From UBA12068 sp964452415 (GTDB lineage: Bacteria > Patescibacteriota > Minisyncoccia > Moranbacterales > GWC2-37-73): a stretch of DNA of 7,558 nucleotides. Of this stretch, positions 5,530-7,558 are shown one piece after another. The notes beneath the pieces are model-generated. The model was not told the DNA's origin. It searched no databases and was given only the letters and a program-made list of their open reading frames with translations. The position numbers were made by a program, and so were the translations under genes. The stretch spans positions 1-7,558 of the forward strand of contig CAYVME010000037.1 in NCBI GenBank assembly GCA_964452415.1, read 5' to 3'. Each line of letters begins with the position of its first letter. Within the stretch, counting starts at the first letter, position 1.

Positions 5530-6159
5530 TTACTTTGCAAATTTTTCTTCCAAAAATGCGATTGAGTCCTTGCTCAAAAGCAAATATTTATTATTAAGCA
5601 AATCCATTACATTCAAATCTTTCGTTTCAATGTTCATTACTGAGGCAATGTTTCGGCTGATCATTGATGTTTTCTTTTCAGCTTCTGAGAAGGCAACCAT
5701 CACGCGTCCTTTGATTTCCAATGCTTTCAAAACCTGCGCAAATTCTTTCGTCTTAGGTTTTTCAATTGCCAAAGTGTCAATTGCGATCAAGGTTCCACTT
5801 CTAAGTTTTTCACTGATTGCAATCTTCACAGCTTTTTGCTTCATTTTCTTGTTCAAATCTCTTTTGAAGTTTCTTTCGTTTGTTGGTCCAAAAGCAACAC
5901 CTCCACCTTTCATCACAGGATTTCTTTTTTGTCCTTGACGAGCAGATCCAGTTCCCTTTTGTTTGAATGGTTTCTTTCCAGATCCAGCAACTTCACTTTT
6001 GTCTTTTGTGTGAGCAATTGGATTTCTTTGATTTCCAGCAATAACCATGAAAACCTGGTGCAGAAGCTCATCATTTGCAGGAACTGCAAACACAGCATCT
6101 GAAATTGTCAGATCTTCAACTTTTTTTCCTTCTTGATTGTGAACAGCAATTGTAGCCAT
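5530..6159 (-). CDS. rplD: 50S ribosomal protein L4
   Basis: L4 binds 23S rRNA domain I early in assembly, and its long loop reaches the narrow part of the exit tunnel. In E. coli it also represses its own operon through the S10 leader. The product has 209 residues, typical for the family. The extended loop is clear: HTKDKSEVAGSGKKPFKQKG (50-69), TGSARQGQKRNP (70-81) and GGGVAFGP (85-92). The C-terminal domain shows the SGTLIAID strand, a run of AFSEAEKKT and the central NLNVMDLLNNKYLLLSKDS region. The gene ends in TAA, 41 bases before rplW, and starts 30 bases after rplC. Given the structured spacer before rplC, this protein is a natural candidate regulator, though that is inference. Confidence 0.98.
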   Translation of the reverse strand: MATIAVHNQEGKKVEDLTISDAVFAVPANDELLHQVFMVIAGNQRNPIAHTKDKSEVAGSGKKPFKQKGTGSARQGQKRNPVMKGGGVAFGPTNERNFKRDLNKKMKQKAVKIAISEKLRSGTLIAIDTLAIEKPKTKEFAQVLKALEIKGRVMVAFSEAEKKTSMISRNIASVMNIETKDLNVMDLLNNKYLLLSKDSIAFLEEKFAK

Positions 6160-6189
6160 AATATTTCTAATTTCTAAACTTTTTTCAAA

Positions 6190-6771
6190 TTATCCTCTAA
6201 CTTCAACGATTCTTCCAACAACACCAGGAACAGCTCCCAAAACTCCCATAATATTCTTTTCCTGATCCAAATATACGATCTTGATTCCCTTTGTTGTTGA
6301 TCGTTTTCCACCCATGCGTCCAGCCATTCTCTTTCCTTTGATAACATGTTGTGGTTGTTGAGCTCCAATTGAACCTGGTGCTCGATGATCATGCTTGTGA
6401 CCATGAGTCGCAGGAGAACCTTTGAAACCATGTCGCTTTACAACTCCTTGAAATCCTTTAGCTTTGGCAATTCCACTGATTTGAACCTCGTTTCCGATTT
6501 CAAATGTTTCAAGTGAAATTTGGTCTCCAACTGCAACTGTTGAGGCTTCTTCCAGACGGAATTCCTTTCGGTGAGTCACATTTTTAGTCTTTCCAATTTC
6601 CAATTGAACAGCGTCATAGCCATTCTTTTCCATTGTGCGAACAACGCTAACTTTGCATGGCTGACACTCAATAAGAGTCACATTCAAAGCACCCTGTTCT
6701 TTGTTGTACAGTGTTGTCATTCCCAATTTTTTTCCGAGTATAAATTTGCTCATTGTTTTCATTATTATCAT
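6190..6771 (-). CDS. rplC: 50S ribosomal protein L3
   Basis: L3 binds the 3' end of 23S rRNA and starts large-subunit assembly; its loop reaches the peptidyl-transferase centre. From the first ATG the product has 193 residues. Signatures: FILGKKLGMT (10-19), ECQPCKVSVVRT (35-46), KGFQGVVKRHGFKG (105-118), then HG-KHDHRAPGSIG (123-136) and KGKRMAGRMGGKR (145-157). The end is somewhat short compared with E. coli L3 (209). The start is uncertain. Three in-frame ATGs occur, at 6771, 6762 and 6753. The last gives MSKFILGKKLGMT, which fits the family best (187 residues). The first directly follows an eight-T tract and has GAGAGG 13 bases upstream, inside a hairpin. The gene ends in TAA. Confidence 0.97.
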   Translation of the reverse strand: MIIMKTMSKFILGKKLGMTTLYNKEQGALNVTLIECQPCKVSVVRTMEKNGYDAVQLEIGKTKNVTHRKEFRLEEASTVAVGDQISLETFEIGNEVQISGIAKAKGFQGVVKRHGFKGSPATHGHKHDHRAPGSIGAQQPQHVIKGKRMAGRMGGKRSTTKGIKIVYLDQEKNIMGVLGAVPGVVGRIVEVRG

Positions 6772-6796
6772 AAAAAAAATCTGGCCTCTCAGCCAG
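6772..6796 (-). terminator. Terminator-like hairpin directly before rplC
   Basis: On the minus strand CTGGCT-GAGA-GGCCAG folds into a 6-bp stem (five Watson-Crick pairs and a T-G closing pair) with a GAGA loop of GNRA type. An A and eight T residues follow. This is the form of an intrinsic terminator. The T tract ends exactly where the first possible rplC ATG (6771) begins, so there is no room for a separate downstream promoter. The loop and 3' arm also contain GAGAGG, the best Shine-Dalgarno candidate for rplC, so folding could hide it. Attenuation and translational control are both possible; I cannot tell which. Confidence 0.65.
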
Positions 6797-6802
6797 CATA
6801 AT

Positions 6803-6860
6803 TCAGGATAAATCCTGTTTTAGCTAGTTGAGTATCCTGATTTACCAGGACTTTAACTAG
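6803..6860 (-). promoter_or_regulatory. Candidate attenuator region with competing hairpins upstream of rplC
   Basis: Two hairpins lie in series on the minus strand. The first (6860 to 6824) pairs CTAGTT with AACTAG and TCCTG with CAGGA around a 6-base loop, with an internal loop between the stems. The second (6817 to 6804) pairs CAGGA with TCCTG around a 4-base loop. The 3' arm of the first, TCAGGATA (6840-6833), is complementary over 8 bases to the 3' arm of the second, TATCCTGA (6810-6803), so forming that pairing would open both. The terminator-like hairpin at 6772-6796 follows 6 bases later. This layout is typical of ribosomal-protein leaders. I found no convincing antiterminator pairing with the terminator stem itself. 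Confidence 0.5.
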
Positions 6861-6885
6861 AGTTTTTCTTTTTTCCAACTTATCT

Positions 6886-6914
6886 ATATTAAACCATTTT
6901 TCAAAACTTGGCAA
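6886..6914 (-). promoter_or_regulatory. Possible sigma-70 promoter between rpsJ and rplC
   Basis: On the minus strand TTGCCA (6914-6909, five of six matches to TTGACA) is followed after exactly 17 bases by TAATAT (6891-6886, four of six matches to TATAAT). Transcription would begin near 6879, giving a leader of about 108 bases that contains both competing hairpins and the terminator-like hairpin. In AT-rich DNA a match of this quality can arise by chance, so the position relative to the leader structure is the main support. Confidence 0.3.
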
Positions 6915-6921
6915 GCCCTCT

Positions 6922-7257
6922 TTACATCTTTATTTCCAGGTCAACTCCAGCAGGCAAATCAAGACTTGTGAGGTTTTCAATCGTCTTTGGTGTAGGATCC
7001 CAGATGTCAATCAATCGTTTGTGAATTCTCATTTCGTATTGATCTCTCGCATCCTTATATACGAATGTTGACTTATTCACAGTGACTTTATGAATTTCAG
7101 TCGGCAATGGAACAGGACCAGTGAACTTTGAACCGCTTCTTTCAACGGTTTCAACGATCTTGCGAGCAGATTGGTCAATGACCTTACTGTCATACGCTTT
7201 GATCTTGATTCTGATTCTTGTACCTTGTTGTTCGTTTTCTGTTTTTTTCGAAGCCAT
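6922..7257 (-). CDS. rpsJ: 30S ribosomal protein S10
   Basis: S10 is part of the small-subunit head and also, as NusE, binds NusB and NusG in transcription antitermination and in coupling transcription to translation. The product has 111 residues; bacterial S10 usually has about 102. The core starts at RIRIKIKAYDSKVID (14-28) and continues through ARKIVETVERSGSKFTGPVPLPT (31-53), HKVTVNKSTFVYKDARDQYE (56-75) and MRIHKRLIDIWDP (76-88), ending SLDLPAGVDLEIKM. About 9 polar residues precede the core. Trp86 lies where Val or Leu is usual (compare RLVDIVEPT in E. coli). The gene ends in TAA. It follows tuf by 89 bases and precedes rplC by 150. No strong Shine-Dalgarno precedes the ATG. Confidence 0.98.
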   Translation of the reverse strand: MASKKTENEQQGTRIRIKIKAYDSKVIDQSARKIVETVERSGSKFTGPVPLPTEIHKVTVNKSTFVYKDARDQYEMRIHKRLIDIWDPTPKTIENLTSLDLPAGVDLEIKM

Positions 7258-7286
7258 CTTATTCTTTTATAATACGATTTAAATTA

Positions 7287-7344
7287 CAAGTTCTAGTGAA
7301 CACAGGCAGACACAGTTTTTAATTGTGTCTGCGTAGTAAACTTG
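7287..7344 (-). promoter_or_regulatory. Long hairpin between tuf and rpsJ
   Basis: On the minus strand a 9-bp perfect stem pairs GCAGACACA (7332-7324) with TGTGTCTGC (7314-7306) around a 9-base AT-rich loop. An outer 6-bp stem pairs CAAGTT (7344-7339) with AACTTG (7292-7287), leaving an asymmetric internal loop. The structure begins two bases after the tuf stop codon. No T tract follows the stem on either strand, so it is not a classical intrinsic terminator. Its position matches that of the regulatory S10 leader in E. coli, upstream of rpsJ. It could equally protect the tuf mRNA end or be an RNase processing site. Confidence 0.55.
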
Positions 7345-7346
7345 AA

Positions 7347-7558
7347 CTATTTTAGAATCTTTGTTACAACACCAGCTCCAACGGTCTTTCCTCCTTCGCG
7401 AATTGCGAATCTCATTCCGTCTTGCATGGCAACTGGAGCAATCAATTTAACAACCAAGTTGATTGTATCTCCAGGCATAACCATCTCAGTTCCTTCTGGA
7501 AGAATAACTTCTCCAGTCACATCAGTTGTTCGGATGTAGAACTGTGGTTTGTATCCTT
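7347..7558 (-). CDS. tuf: Elongation factor Tu, C-terminal fragment
   Basis: EF-Tu delivers aminoacyl-tRNA to the ribosomal A site using GTP. Only the last 69 codons plus a TAG stop are present; the gene continues past the right edge. The fragment is the third beta-barrel domain: KGYKPQFYIRTTDVTGE, then LPEGTEMVMPGD, NLVVKLIAPVAMQDGMRFAI and REGGKTVGAGVVTKILK at the end. These are near-invariant EF-Tu segments. The GTP-binding G domain is outside the window. Placement immediately before rpsJ is the common bacterial arrangement, in which tuf closes the str operon. The end of the protein is complete and of normal form. Confidence 0.98.
   Translation of the reverse strand, partial: GYKPQFYIRTTDVTGEVILPEGTEMVMPGDTINLVVKLIAPVAMQDGMRFAIREGGKTVGAGVVTKILK

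Noticed and set aside
6174..6431. Minus-strand frame of 85 codons inside rplC
   Set aside because: It is a shifted frame of the conserved L3 coding region with no family resemblance.
100..7257. Use of genetic code 25 (UGA=Gly)
   Set aside because: None of the conserved genes contains an in-frame TGA, and their glycines use GGN codons, so standard decoding explains everything.
7258..7286. TATTATAAA before rpsJ considered as a -10 box
   Set aside because: No acceptable -35 hexamer was found 16-18 bases upstream.
1..7558. CRISPR array, tRNA, rRNA, transposase or defence genes
   Set aside because: No regularly spaced repeats, no tRNA-like cloverleaf in the spacers, and no coding sequence outside the ribosomal genes and tuf.

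Overview
The window is a conserved ribosomal-protein operon, read entirely from the minus strand. In the direction of transcription (right to left) the order is tuf (3' end only), rpsJ, rplC, rplD, rplW, rplB, rpsS, rplV, rpsC, rplP, rpmC, rpsQ, rplN, rplX, rplE and the first codons of rpsN. This is the standard bacterial junction of the str operon end (tuf) with the S10 operon and the start of the spc operon. Every open reading frame on the plus strand is a shadow of one of these genes.

The organism is a bacterium (tuf-S10-spc order and bacterial-type protein families) with AT-rich DNA. Several features suggest a Candidate Phyla Radiation / Patescibacteria-like lineage: lysine-rich tails on L22, L23 and S19, weak or missing Shine-Dalgarno sequences, and AT-rich spacers. 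That placement is an inference from sequence style, not a phylogenetic result. All 15 visible stop codons are TAA (11) or TAG (4). TGA is never used as a stop, but no gene carries an in-frame TGA either, so the window gives no support for the UGA=Gly code of Gracilibacteria/Absconditabacteria.

The genes do not overlap; spacers run from 21 to 150 bases and no stretch over 300 bases lacks a gene. Most spacers are short and AT-rich, but four are longer and structured. The tuf-rpsJ spacer holds a 9-bp hairpin closed by an outer stem. The rpsJ-rplC spacer looks like a complete regulatory leader: a possible promoter, two hairpins with a competing 8-bp pairing, and a terminator-like hairpin whose T tract touches the rplC start. 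The rplB-rpsS and rpmC-rplP spacers each carry one copy of the same roughly 45-base palindrome-centred repeat, in opposite orientations.

Together the genes encode an elongation factor and 15 ribosomal proteins. These include early large-subunit assembly proteins (L3, L4, L24), exit-tunnel proteins (L4, L22, L23, L24, L29), the peptidyl-transferase region (L2, L3, L16) and small-subunit head proteins (S3, S10, S14, S19). I see no defence, mobile-enzyme or metabolic system. The unusual content lies in the spacers and the protein tails.
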